Origin: Bigelowiella natans CCMP2755
Lineage: Eukaryota; Cercozoa; Chlorarachniophyceae
Length of the DNA stretch: 51,653 bases
Assembly (NCBI GenBank): GCA_000320545.1
Contig: ADNK01002687.1
Coordinates: 1-51,653, forward strand
Direction of reading: 5' to 3'
In this document: one piece after another, positions 11,797 through 22,746 of the stretch
Layout: every line of letters begins with the position of its first letter
Numbering within the stretch: position 1 is the stretch's first letter
The notes under the pieces: model-generated
Databases searched by the model: none
What the model was told of the DNA's origin: nothing
Seen by the model: the letters and a program-made list of their open reading frames with translations, nothing else
Position numbers and translations under genes: made by a program

Positions 11797-12162
11797 TTCT
11801 CTACCGCTTTCGGCATTTCTTTCTTTCCCGTTCATTTAACCAAGCTCCTACCCTTGTGTGCATATAAACGCAGTGGTCATCAAAGGAGAGGAGAACACAG
11901 GGGCGGGCTTTTCCTACCCAAACCCGAGCTGAATCTATTCGACAAATTAGTTTCGGATCAACGCCGAGCGCGTATGGATCGGATTCTACAATGTCTGCGG
12001 TATCTCGTACAAACCGATTTTCTCGTCAAGAGTCCCGTACAGGGCACCACGACTGCCTCCGCAAAAAGTGAGCAAGACGACGCCAAGGGAAATAGCAGTG
12101 TAGGTGATGTAGACGCAACCTCCATTAGCACTAGCGCCATGGAGCCCCTTACAACTAAGTGA
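10230..12162 (+). CDS. NUFIP1-like box C/D snoRNP assembly protein
   Basis: Four exons: 10230-10422, 10615-10678, 10777-11592 and 11874-12162; all phases match. The first exon encodes a Gly/Arg repeat (GRGRGRGRGRGR) typical of RNA-associated proteins. At the exon 2-3 junction lies the NUFIP domain signature (IPGDSEEEIRKWIESRKRNF); in the family this region binds Snu13/15.5K. Near the end of exon 3 is a CCCH zinc finger, C-x7-C-x5-C-x3-H (NCVYFLRGRCRNGSNCRFLH), also found in some family members. The last exon has the C-terminal conserved helix (LFDKLVSDQR... ILQCLRYLVQTDFL) seen in fungal and plant relatives such as Rsa1/NUFIP. Expected role: scaffold for box C/D snoRNP assembly with the R2TP-Hsp90 machinery in the nucleus. 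Intron 3 holds a CT microsatellite (about 11747-11787). A G run in exon 3 encodes Gly (QNQGGANGGGG). Confidence 0.88.
11747..11787 (+). repeat. (CT)n microsatellite in NUFIP-like intron 3
   Basis: This is a run of about 20 CT units followed by a few TATC units, on the sense strand about 90 bp upstream of the exon 4 acceptor. Confidence 0.9.
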
Positions 12163-12914
12163 CTTGCTGGTGGCATACAACCTATGTACATAATGTGATA
12201 AGTTCGTTGGTCGAAGCAATGGTCGGCACACACGCCACGGTCACGTGATAAAAATGAGCTAACACAACATGTGCATGCATTATTAGAGCTCAGTTAGTCT
12301 ATAAGTCAGCTTCCACGCTAGCATGGTCCGAGCATGGTCCGTTTCTGGCTTTCCGGCCACTGAGCAAATTCGATGCGAAACTACCGCCTGGTTTATACAT
12401 GCTACGCTGCCAGTGCAAGGTATGTGTGTACACACTTTATGATGAATCGTCACTGCCGATCGAACCTGTCTAGCTGCGTTCCCTACATGCATGCATGTAC
12501 CCGCTCTCGCTATCACAGCTTGTTTGCTCAGCGTTCTAATAGCTAGCGTTGCTTTGGGTAGCATACGACACATGCTTTCGCCTGCGTATTAGCTTCGTAG
12601 CTTCATCATCACTTCATTGCTGCAGTAGCTTGAGCCTAGCATCTGTGCCGCCGGGCTTGTGTCTAAGTCATGGGGATACACAGCAGCCCACATGTCTATA
12701 TGTACTTGTGCGCACGGCACACATGCCTGTCTAGATGTGCATATGAATGCGTGTTGTTTTATATTTTGTTTTTATTTGGACGACAAGTATTGCTAGATTG
12801 CCCAGCTTCCTAGTTGGCTATACTACTAAATCAATAATAAAACTGATAACTTTACAATGTGCCCAACGGCTTAAAACTGAATTTCTTTATAAATCCAATA
12901 ATCATTCACAACGT
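12163..12914. other. CTAG/TGCA-rich spacer between convergent genes
   Basis: This is the 3' flank of both the NUFIP-like gene (+) and the unknown gene at 12915-14224 (-). It is rich in CTAGC, GCATG and TGCA (for example TGCATGCATGTAC near 12486). No coding sequence is supported. Both transcripts must end here. Confidence 0.55.
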
Positions 12915-14224
12915 CTACTGGAAGAAGGACCTCAATAAAGGTGCCTTTCCCTTTCTATCTAGAATCATCAAAACATTTACATCATCTTCACCAAGTTCTA
13001 CTTTCTCAACTTCAACGGCGAGACATTCTCCTTGTGACAGCTTTCCTTCTTTTAGACCCGGTGACCTTTTGAGATCGTTGTAAAATAAAACCTTCTTGTA
13101 CCATGCTATCATTTCTAGGCCTGTTAGAACAGACAATACTGTAGAGGGTGAAGTCTTGGAATATGATGTTACAACATCAGCGTCGTTTGTAAGTGGAGTG
13201 TTTCCAAACAAGAGTTCGCTAATTGTACTCTCGACTTCGACCAATGTGCTCGATCTTCCCCATGCCAGCACATGCGGAATGATACCGAATGTCGCCCCAG
13301 TAAGAGCAGCTTTTGCTAGTATCGCACGCTTGCTATACTGCTCATGTAGGCGACGATGAAAGTAGATTTCAGCAGTCTTATCGAAATTGCGGTCCATTCG
13401 ACACCTCATTAGTGCCTGTCGGTTCACTCGCTCCCGCAGTTGCCACATCTGAAAAAGGGAAATGCAAAGTAAGTGATAGTCATTCGAATTTTTTTGACAA
13501 TGTAATTAATGGGAAATGTATAAGATACCTGCACACATTCGTGAATACTAGTGAACTGCGTTGTGTTGATGCCGCGATTTGAATTGGGTGCGCCCCCCCA
13601 TCGTATCTCGAACAGTTTCTCATCTAAGGCTTTCAGTGCCTTAACCCTATTGGCCGGATTTAGCAAGAGTTGTATTCGATCCCTTTTTGCGAGCTGGAGA
13701 TCTATGTTGGATATTGCTGACCACAGCATCCATGTCGATCGCGCGGACCAAGCAACCTAAAACGATCATGAACACTTTGTGAGAAAAATCAACTGAAAAA
13801 TACAGATGGTGCTTCTGTGTTGTAGAACATTTCTAAATGTACAATACTATAAGCTTACCCGTCCGCTGACTCGGCTTATGCTTCGAGGAATGGATAAGGC
13901 AATGACACAGGCGTTGGCTGCATGATGCAGAATGGGAACAATCGTTGAATGAAAGCCATTCTGTGGACCAATTTTGCCTACATGATTACCATTAAAAACA
14001 TGGACACGTAAGCTAACCAATATATTCTCATCGAAAAATACTATTAAGTAGCCATAGTTCCTAAAATCAGGGGGGGGGGAAGAGAGGGAATGATCCACCT
14101 TCCGAAGCCATGCTCTAAATCCAAATCTGATACATTCGACGAATGCCATCTTGCGACACGATAATATCAAGACGTAGTCTGTAATTCGGACTGATTTCCA
14201 TTGATTTCGAGATAGAAAATCCAT
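12915..14224 (-). CDS. Unrecognised 375-residue protein
   Basis: Three exons, 13859-14224, 13529-13756 and 12915-13448, join with matching phases at GTAAGC/TTTTAG and GTATCT/TTTCAG sites and give 375 residues starting MDFLSRNQWK. I do not recognise the family. Notable stretches are an N-terminal basic-hydrophobic block (FVECIRFGFRAWLRK), a Pro run encoded by a C run (SSPPPDF), a middle block with repeated small hydrophobics (HHAANACVIALSIPRSI), and an Arg-rich helix after it (LRERVNRQALMRCRMDR). ILAKAALTGATFGIIPHVLA could be a membrane-associated helix. The C-terminal third is acidic (EVEKVELGEDDVNVLMIL). A short intron ending in the C run (donor about 14102) is possible but breaks the frame, so I left it coding. 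A peripheral membrane or peroxisomal role is conceivable, but nothing in the sequence shows it. Confidence 0.55.
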
Positions 14225-16065
14225 ACTCGTATACTGTACACTTATTATTTGCTTCGCACAACGTTTAAAAGTCTGTTTTTTTTAAAGCTTGTTATCACCT
14301 CGCGACAACCTAATTATCCTGTGGGACCTAGCAAGATTGTCGTTTTTGTGTTGAGGTACCCCCCTCCCATGACACCATGTAAGTGGTGTACCCCTCGTAA
14401 CTTGCACAAACTCCTAGACCTAGGAGAACAACAAGCACCTGCAAATGGCGGGAAAGACGATCGTGTCCAAAATCCCGAAGAGGCACATGAATTTTATTCT
14501 TGCGACAAAATAATTACGATGTCGCATGCTCAAAATTCCTTTCATTTGAACTGAATTTCATCTTCACTCACCTTCACAGGAAGTCCTTGCAATGATGTTT
14601 GTTGAGGCTGCTGCGTGCACATGCCTGTCTCCCATGTGGTTCTGGCGCATGTAGTTTTGATCAATGCTTTGTTCAATGTTCAATGTTCAATCTGCAAACC
14701 AGCAAGCAACTTGTGATTCACAGCCTTGAACAGCAATTCTCGCTCAGTGAGAGAGACAGACAATTGTTCTGTTCATTGTTCATTGTTCATTGGAGACAGA
14801 GTGGCCTGTCAAGGAGACACAATTGAGGAGACGTCAGAAAGTTGCGTCATCAGCAGTGAAACGTCATTGCGGATTCGCACAAGCAGTCCAAGTAGCCAAG
14901 CAGCAATTTCAAAACTGTCATGGCGTCACATGGCAGCCCTCCAGCCCTGGCTAGCTAGCTAGCTCTGGAGCTGGCCATGCCTGCTCACAAGTTGTGACTT
15001 GGAAGTTGCATCAAAGTGCCACACAAACTCTTCTTTCCTCATTGAAAGATCGTGTCACCATCACTTGTGGATGATGGACACAGCAATGCACAACATGCAT
15101 GCGTCATGTGGCTCTCTAGCTCTCAGCGCCGTTCTCGCACACTTGACAATTGATGACACCCTGCAAGCTGGCAACAATTTGTGATGACTTGCCACGTGCA
15201 CATCGATGCGACTCACGTTTCTCACCCAGCAGCTGACCAGAATCAGAGGACCTCCTGGTTTGACGATGAGAGCAGTGAAGAGAGGAAGAAACAGGTGAGT
15301 CAAGACTAGCAAATCAGAGGGGGAGAATTGTGAGAAAACGGACAGAATCGAAGGTAGGAAGTTTCGACATTGCTTGCGTTGCACCATGAAACTCCAGCTG
15401 AAACGTGATGTCACACCACTGTTTTCCCACCCCACGTCGAGGCTAGCGAGCTAGCGAGTCTGCAACGTCCAGACATGGCGACAGAATGCAACTCGTGCTG
15501 GCGGGATCCCCGACCCTCTCCAGCTCTGAAAGGCAACTTGCCAGATCGGAGCAATGTGTTGACGTGCACACCAAGCTAGCAAGCAGTCCTAGAGTCTAGC
15601 AGTGGCAATCGACACGATCATCATTCACATTGCACACACATTGCTAGCTAGCTGTGCTAGGTTTCAGGATTGGCAATTTCTGAATTTGGCCATCTAGCAA
15701 TGCTGGCATGGCATCACGGCACTGCTTTGTTTGTCGCGTAGCATGGCCTGTTCTCTCGTACCTGCATGTCAAATCTTTGAGCAGCTGCTGCTGCTACTGT
15801 GCTGGCAATGATGCTCTAGTACCATGTGGACGCATGCAAATGTGCAAATCAACAACAGAAAGCCTGAAAGAACAGCATGAGCACGCAGAGGAGCATGGTC
15901 GCCTCTCATTGGGCAGCCTTGCCGAAGCAGCATGGACACGACTAACAATTTCATCATCTAGAGCCACATCCGCATGCATGCGTACCACTGTGAACAGATA
16001 ATTATAGACAACGTAATATAACATATTCATGATAAATATGACATTACGGTGTCTATTATTATAGG
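14225..16065. other. Repeat-bearing CTAG/TGCA-rich island
   Basis: No gene is seen. It contains a third copy of the dispersed repeat (about 14578-14695) and extra TTGTTCATTGTTCATTG units (about 14766-14792). It also holds strings such as CTAGCTAGCTAGCTCTGGAG (near 14948) and GCTAGCGAGCTAGCGAG (near 15440). Open frames inside have no domain. Confidence 0.55.
14578..14695 (+). repeat. Dispersed repeat, copy C
   Basis: It carries AAGTCCTTGCAATGATGTTT, then GTTGAGGCTGCTGCGTGC, the core CTGTCTCCCATGTGGTTCTG, then TTGATCAATGCTTTGTTCAA. The order matches copies A and B, 10 kb upstream, with small indels. Confidence 0.75.
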
Positions 16066-17149
16066 TCAAATAATTGTGCAGCACATTCCTGCTGATCCGC
16101 TCGTATAATCTTTGTTTTTTTTCCTCTTTGCTTGAATGGCATCATTTGCTACTTTCACAGCAGCATCAAAAAGCTCTTTCAAACCTTCACCTTTGTTCAA
16201 AGCTGAACACTCGAGATACATTGCTGCACCGAGTTTTGCGGCCATAGTTGCACCCTTCGTGTAACTGACAACATTCTTGTTCCTGGATGGGATGGGCACG
16301 TTTATGTAGAATGAAGGACAGAAATAAATTTTGAGTGTATTTGCTGCAATTATCATTTGGTGTTACTTTTGAAAAAGACAAGACTTTCAGTAACTAGAAT
16401 GCATCCAACAATCTTGGATGTTTAAAGCGCAACCACCAAAAAGAATATCGTGCGTGCGAGTTCTAGGCATGGTTTTCCAACGCGTTTCAAAAATGATATC
16501 TCTAACGATTGATCCGTCCACCTTTTAGTTGATATTGATTTCCTCTCTTGAGAGTTTCTCAAATCTTTCTACTCATAAAGTAAATTAGTTGTTGTTGTAA
16601 CTTCAATTTATGAATACAACCTTCAATCCCACAATTATAAAAGGGGCGTTTGGGTAAAGTTCTGTAACTTCAGAATGCCACTTTTTCTGAAGGCTTTCTA
16701 AGGATGACGGTGAATCAATAGAGAAACAAAAAAGGAACACATCGGTTTCTGCGTAGGATAGAGGCCGAAGTCTCTCGGAAGACGATGATGGGGCTCCATC
16801 CCCAGCGACATCCCATAAATTTAATCTGATGTGGGTGCCGTATGTTCTATGAATTAGTGCATGTTAGTTAGCACTGCAAAAAAATTTTGGGCTCAAATTA
16901 CTTGAATTTATTGTCATCCACCACAACATTGACCGTGTGACTGTTGAAGATCGTCGGGGTATGTTCTTGGGGAAACGTGTTTGTGGTGTAGGTAACTAGT
17001 AAACTAGTCTGGTACAGTAGCATACAAACGCAATGAGGATTAAGTGCACTTATTGTGCAATGAATTGTCATCACGAAGGCTTAATTTTTTTCCATCATCT
17101 TACAAAACCTTTCCAACTGCCCCATCTCCAACGACTACGAGCTTTATGT
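16066..17149 (-). CDS. Atypical Rho-family small GTPase (5' exon not found)
   Basis: Exons read 17109-17149 (IKLVVVGDGAVGK, the P-loop), 16902-17008 (TSLLVTYTTNTFPQEHTPT, switch I), 16621-16846 (strand beta 3, switch II, RLRPLSY) and 16521 downwards (VDGSIVRD, the TKxD-like motif read as LKVD across the junction), with a last exon of about 16066-16350 (YLECSAL, the SAL motif). The C-terminus MCCTII is a CAAX box with a second cysteine, so prenylation and palmitoylation are expected and the protein should sit on membranes. The Rho family is clear from DNKF, LRPLSYAETDVFLFCFS and the RhoCDC42-like spacing. Switch II is abnormal: WDTAGQEDYDRLRPLSY of normal Rho proteins is WDVAGDGAPSSSSERLRPLSY here, so Gln61 is replaced and three to four residues are inserted. 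The first exon with the ATG, and the 3' end of the 16521 exon, could not be fixed. Confidence 0.8.
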
Positions 17150-18193
17150 CTTAAGAGGAGTGTTAATCAGGTGTGAGTAGTCGTTATGAAATTTCTGAAT
17201 GGGCAAAATATGATGACATCGGAGCAAAGATTCTGTTTCTGTTGCAACTGTTAAAAGTAAAACTCCAGAAATTGCATAGATGCAATTGAATGACAAACAG
17301 TAAACTGAAGGACTGAAGGCATCCTACTACCTTGCATAGAGCTTTGTTCCAGATCTGAAACCCAGAGAATTATGAATATTTGTTTTACTGATATTTAGGC
17401 GCTACCTAGAACACCTTTGATTTCAGTTCTGCGACATCTGAAGTTGTTCCCCAAAGTACATGAATCCTTGACATTTTGTCAGTATTACCCTCATTCACAA
17501 CGATCTGCAATCTTTTCATGTTTTTAACTCACATGGGCTGTGCGTAGTTTGATTCCCTCTTTCCCCTGCAACCAAACGGAGAGGATCTATGTGGTGCGAC
17601 AGCCATTTATTCGTGTCGTATTGACTTCAACAATGTGGATGGAGTGGATGGACTCAAACTCTGGATGTCAGTGGTCAACAAGCACGTGGTCGAGTTTGGG
17701 AAGTCTTGCACTTGATTGTGTGTGCCGAGCAAAGTCAACATTGTGCATGCCAGCGTGCACAACAACATTGGCCTCAATCAATTCACAGCAAACTCCAAGA
17801 GCTAGCAAGTCCAGGAGTGGGTTGGACCAGTGCACTTGATTCTCTGTGTTCACACCTAGTTCCTCCTCAAGCTAGAAGTTCCACTAGTCTAGAGTGGAAC
17901 AAGACTCATCAACTCTGGAACTCATTTAGGTGTTGAGGTGCAATTCTAGAATTCCAAACGTTGTTGACCCCAAAATTAGAAATGCCAACTTGCACATGAT
18001 GCCCTAATTTTTTTTGGATTCCCATGTGAGTCTCATTTGAGAATGTCTGCACTTGGTTGTGACATGCATGTGCATGTGGTGGCTAACATGATGAGCAACA
18101 TGGACACCAAAGCGAACGCGCATGACACATGGAGCTGAGTTTCGGAAACGTCATCATTGTTAGCCTCTATGAAATCCGTCATTGTCACTTCAA
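17150..18193. other. Spacer, partly CTAG-rich
   Basis: The first exon of the Rho-like gene is probably at about 17200-17540, but I could not pick it. From about 17640 to 18130 the sequence is rich in CTAG and GTGC strings (for example CTAGAAGTTCCACTAGTCTAG near 17870). No other gene is supported. Confidence 0.45.
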
Positions 18194-19411
18194 TCAAAAG
18201 TGTTTGTTTAGCTCTTTGATGTAGCCATCAATCTCACGAGAAAACTTTTCTTTTGAATGTCCCGGGAAATGAGCAAAACATACATCTTCTTGAAGAAATT
18301 TGTTGTAGAGAACTTTTTCTCTAAGTTCAAATGTTTTTCTGATGTCGTAGAAAGACATGACTTGAAACATTCTACCTCTATAATCCAAAGTAACCTTGTC
18401 TTTATGATCTAAGAAATAGTGCCAGTAGTAATATTGATCTCCAGGCTTCATTACGTGCTCTTTCTGAAACCTTTTCAGTTTGTCTTTGTTTTCCCTAGAC
18501 ATCATGGCATAAAACTTTTCGCCAATTTCATCTACCATTTCTTTTAGAGCACTTGCAGGACCAATAAAGTTTCCGGAGTTGAGATATTTCAGACCATCAC
18601 CGTGCATACCATATTTTGAAAAGTCTAGGGTTTGGGGATATGGCCTATCAGTGAAATTCTGTACTGCATTTAGCTTTGGTTTGAGCTAATCACATTAATA
18701 CAATCAGCTAATGATAAAATTGATAAGGAATTAAAAAAAAAACCTGTGGCTTAGAATCCAGGGCCCAATTTGGTATTTTCGGTATTTCATTTTCGCGATC
18801 GTAATTTTCGTGACAGTTTAGTTCGGCGCCAAAGACAATCTTTGCTCCAGTTTTTCTTTTGATGAAGTTATATTCCTCCAAAATCTATTGGATTCAGTTG
18901 TAAATATTCAGATTTCTTCATAGATTTATATGAAGGGTATCGATAGACCTGTTTGGCTGGGCACGATTTTGCAAAGAATACATCTGAGTCAATGAAAATA
19001 ATAAGCTTATCTGGATTTTTCTCAACTTCGTCATTCAGAAAATCCTGGACGACGTGGACCTAAAGGGATTGTAAGTGAGATACTTTCAAGAAATTTCCTT
19101 TGGTGTGATACCTTATCCTTAAATCCACCCCATTTGTGTCCTTTACCTAATCTTTTGAAACGACCTGGTGCACTTCTTTGTAAAAGGGTTTCTGATAAAT
19201 CTCTTGTTTCTGCGGTAATTATTAGAATCTCCTCCTGGCCATCCTCAATGAAACCCGTTTCCAATCTCGAGGCACTGAGGAACAGAGGCTCTTCTTTTCC
19301 TTTAATCGTACTGCTTTCGTGAATAGTAGATAATGGCTCCCTTTTCCAATATGCTTGGGTGAGGAGAGGAAGGAAAAGAAGGAGAGCGTATGAGGAATTG
19401 GAGACCACCAT
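18194..19411 (-). CDS. PLOD-type (procollagen) glycosyltransferase, secretory
   Basis: Four exons, 19112-19411, 18949-19059, 18744-18884 and 18194-18685, close in phase and give 347 residues. A signal peptide opens the protein (VSNSSYALLLFLPLLTQA), so it enters the ER. The body matches the N-terminal glycosyltransferase domain of lysyl hydroxylases (PLOD/LH3): a KGHKWGGFKDK block like the family's substrate loop, the metal-binding DxD in IIFIDSDVFFA, the LNSGNFIGPASALKEM block, the GDQYYYWHYFLD block, TLDYRGRMFQ, and a C-terminal FAHFPGHSKEKF in place of HGNGPTK. LH3 uses this domain to transfer glucose or galactose to hydroxylysine. There is no room for a hydroxylase domain, so this is a stand-alone transferase like those of some viruses and algae. 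Substrate and sugar are unknown. The three introns are short (52, 64 and 58 nt). ATG 19411 may follow a 5'UTR intron (TTTGCAG just upstream). Confidence 0.85.
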
Positions 19412-20599
19412 GATTTCCTGCAAACGAACAAATGTGATTCTTTCTGAATTTGTTCTGAATCAGAAGAAGTACCAACGCTTATCTCATGAACATTGAATTA
19501 GATATTGAACTTATGAGTTGTCTCAGCTACTTTTTTGAGGAGATTCTGTGGGGAAAACAGCACATTTTCCGCATATATAAAGCACTACCCACATATATCG
19601 ACAAATTCTGCTCTAATTCAGCAACAACTTGCAACAGTTTCGTACTCCTCCTGGAATGTCGTAAGTGGCAGCTACTGGCCTGAATTCTAACCCTACCCAA
19701 TCCCATCAAATCCCCAGTTCGTGGTGCGCACTTACACCTTGACATAAGTCTAAATTTTCGAGGATATTTCACGAAATATATGAAAAATAACGGCAAATGA
19801 CGGATAAATCTTGAGAATGTAATTTTCGCGCCAAGGCATTTGCTTTTTAGAACATCAGTTATTTCCCAGATACTTTTTAGACTATTGGATCTCAACCCAA
19901 TTTTTGCTCTGTACTGATCATGAAAGATGCCCGCCCCCCTCCCTGGCTACGAGTGGATAGGGGTGTGGGGATCGGCACTGTATTTCTTCTTATGCTTATT
20001 TACTACTCGACGTATACCTCTCGCGGTTGGTATGACCATTTGAGGGCTAGTGTGATGTCTCGAGGGAAGGGATACCAGGGCATTGCCTACAATCAGGCAA
20101 TGACTTATATTTCACTTTGTTTTGCTATCTAGTGCAGAGAGTAGAGAGTACACCAACAGAACAAAAGTAAAAGATAGAAAATGAAAATTATAGGAATATG
20201 GAGAACTTAAATATAGTATAGTACAATGATATCGATCGCTTGGCTACGTAACATTAACTTATCCGTTCCAAAAGCTCATATCTCGCTCATTGCTCAAACT
20301 CAGGCTACTCGTGACTTTCCTGCCGATCTATTCACACGACACTGTCCTCCCTTTGATAGCCATATCTCGCACGTGAACCAAAATCGCCACAGTCTCGCTC
20401 TCTCTCGCTCTCGTCTCAGGCTTCGGGCAGCAGCTGAGGAAGGTTTTAGGTACTTTGAATATGAAAAACCGCCATATTCCTACGTACGTTGTCGTAATCC
20501 AACCAGGTAGCATCCATAATCTCAAACCACAACACATAAACCAGCAGCAATTCCCGAAACACGGACGCGAACTCGACCGAGATCACAGGGAGGCGGGCA
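19412..20599. other. Divergent spacer, no supported gene
   Basis: It lies between the divergent PLOD-type gene (-) and the gene at 20600 (+). A 70-codon open frame at 19920-20132 (MKDARPPPWLRVDRG, then a hydrophobic segment, GIGTVFLLMLIYYST) could be a small membrane protein or a stray exon, but no splice partner or homologue is apparent. Confidence 0.4.
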
Positions 20600-21336
20600 A
20601 TGAAAAGTGTGGTCACCAAATGGGGTTTGCGCGCTGGCTTGGCAGTGGCGGCCTTCTATGTCGTTCAGGCCATATCGTTATACAGAGATGCGGATAGTGC
20701 TTTAGATTTAGGCGGGAGGGGCGGTGGAATCCCTGGAGGAAGGTGGGGAACGATGCAGGCTGAGATGCCTATGCCGAGTGATGCAGATCTTGCGTTCCCA
20801 CGGGTGATTATAAGCATTATTCTTTTACGTGTCGTACATGTTAATGTGAAACATTGTGTCAATCTTGTGTGTTGAGGAACGATGAAGGTTTAACTATAGA
20901 CATGTATGATGTTTCCTCTGTAGAATGGCACGCTGAATGAGGAAGAAGCGTACTATTTTATGGCGTGGGGGGACAATCTGAGGAAGAATCAGTCAAAACG
21001 CGAAATTATTGACCTTCTCACATCTCTAGGGTACGTTATCGAGAATATTATGACTATGATAATCGTAATACTGATGACGAGATTTAGTGACTGTTTTCAT
21101 CGTCCAAAATTTCGATTGGTTGAAACCTTCTTGACGAATCTATCCTGCAATGGAGTGCGTTTCAAACACAATCAAGAGCTGTTTCGTAAATCTTTATTGT
21201 GACTGGTCACCATCATCAATCGCGGTTCTATCTTTTCAACGAAACTACAGATTCGACCGTGATCAGCTGAAAAGGATGCCTAAGGACTTTCTCGTGAACA
21301 TCTACCTTGAGCACACGTACAACCTAGTCACTTCTC

Positions 21337-21389
<53 letters not shown>

Positions 21390-21816
21390 TGGCAACCTTA
21401 AAGGGTGCACATAATTATTATCGCGCACACGCACTTTCCTCACCTCCCATTTCTTTTTTCATCTTTTATTTTCTCACAGACTAAAGGAAATTAGGAAGCG
21501 TAAAATGGCCAACATATCTGTCAATGCTATAGGTAAGATGCCACTGCCACTGCATAATTCAGCTCGATGTAATAATATTGAGGCAGCACTCGCTTTCTTC
21601 TTATTCAATATTTCCTATTGTTTATATTTTTATAACACTATTTAGAGATGACACCAGTAGGAGCGGAAGGAAAACTGCAGCGCAGTAGCAGCAAAGTCCA
21701 AGCTTCAGCCCCCCAAAATAGCGATGAAGCAGACGGACAGAATATGGAATGGAACGTAAGTAGTTTGAACCAGTTTTGGGTTTTCATGATGGTGTGTCTG
21801 TGTCTGTGTCTGTGTC

Positions 21817-21847
<31 letters not shown>

Positions 21848-21863
21848 GTATTTGTATGCGTGG

Positions 21864-21894
<31 letters not shown>

Positions 21895-22746
21895 TGGTGT
21901 GTGTGCGCGCTCGCGATGTTTTGTACGTCTACTATTCTAGAAAGTATGCATGAATGGATCGCAGCAGCAGCGCTATTTCGAGCCAGTGATGAGGTACTAT
22001 TGATATAATGTATTTACAAAGGATCCTGCTGCCCTTCAGTACGGTATCGTGCCTTACAATCCGAAAAACTACTCCAACGACGAAATGTATCGCATGGCAA
22101 AGAAGGTAGATAGACAGACAGGCTATCGCGCCATGTTTTACAGTCGGGTTCAGATACTGATGCAAGCTTTCATTGAGAATATCGATCAAATTTCTGGTTC
22201 CAATAGAGGGATTATACTGTAAACGATGTTATACGGAAACTCTGGCTTCGGTCGATTTGCGATTCTCATCATTACTTTTCCCTTTCTTCTTCATCTATGC
22301 CTCCTTCTACTTCGACTGTTCTTTGTGTTGTCTATCTAATCTGCTCTATGTCTTCTTCCTCCACTTTCTCTGGCTGCTTTTCTAATGTAAATTAGATATT
22401 AGGAAGAGATATGCCTTCAAGAAAGGAGTTCGACGAGATCATTCAGGTAGCAACGGCTTCAATAAGTAGTTGCAGTTAAAAACATTAGCTTCAGTATTGT
22501 AATTTGCAGGAGAAGGATGATCCTTACTTTAAGCCGGCCACATCATCAGATCTAGGTCGCTGAACACTAATCTACCCATTCTAATTTATGTAAACAAGCA
22601 CCCGAATAGTTTACAAATTTCTGTGCATAATACCAGGTGTTGAAGCGGCTGAACATATTTTCTCAGAGTATTGGGAAGTAGCCAAGAAATCAAGTTCGAA
22701 TGTCACCGAGGATCCAGGAATCACCTCAGAAGGATATCTTTCGTAG
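20600..22746 (+). CDS. Ten-exon membrane-anchored protein, unknown function
   Basis: Exons 20600-20803, 20924-21030, 21251-21316, 21480-21532, 21646-21755, 21941-21985, 22022-22105, 22396-22446, 22510-22555 and 22637-22746 all close in phase and give 291 residues. A single N-terminal hydrophobic segment (GLRAGLAVAAFYVVQAISLY) suggests a type II anchor or a mitochondrial or ER signal anchor. A Gly-rich stretch follows (LGGRGGGIPGGRWG). The soluble part is charged: NEEEAYYFMAWGDNLRKNQS, DRDQLKRMPKDFLVNIYLEH, KEIRKRKMANISV. The second half carries PDPAALQYGIVPYNPKNYS and EYWEVAKKSSS near the end. I do not recognise the family. Exon 6 is the weakest: it uses a GTGATG donor at 21986, the only choice that keeps frame into DPAALQYG. 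Intron 3 has CA/TA microsatellites and intron 5 a TGTGTC/TGTATG array. Confidence 0.7.
21338..21386. repeat. (CA)n(TA)n compound microsatellite
   Basis: CA units pass directly into about 17 TA units within intron 3 of the gene at 20600-22746. Confidence 0.9.
21790..21892 (+). repeat. TG-rich tandem array (TGTGTC, TGTATG, TG)
   Basis: Tandem TGTGTC units change to TGTATG units and then to pure GT within intron 5 of the gene at 20600-22746. Confidence 0.9.
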
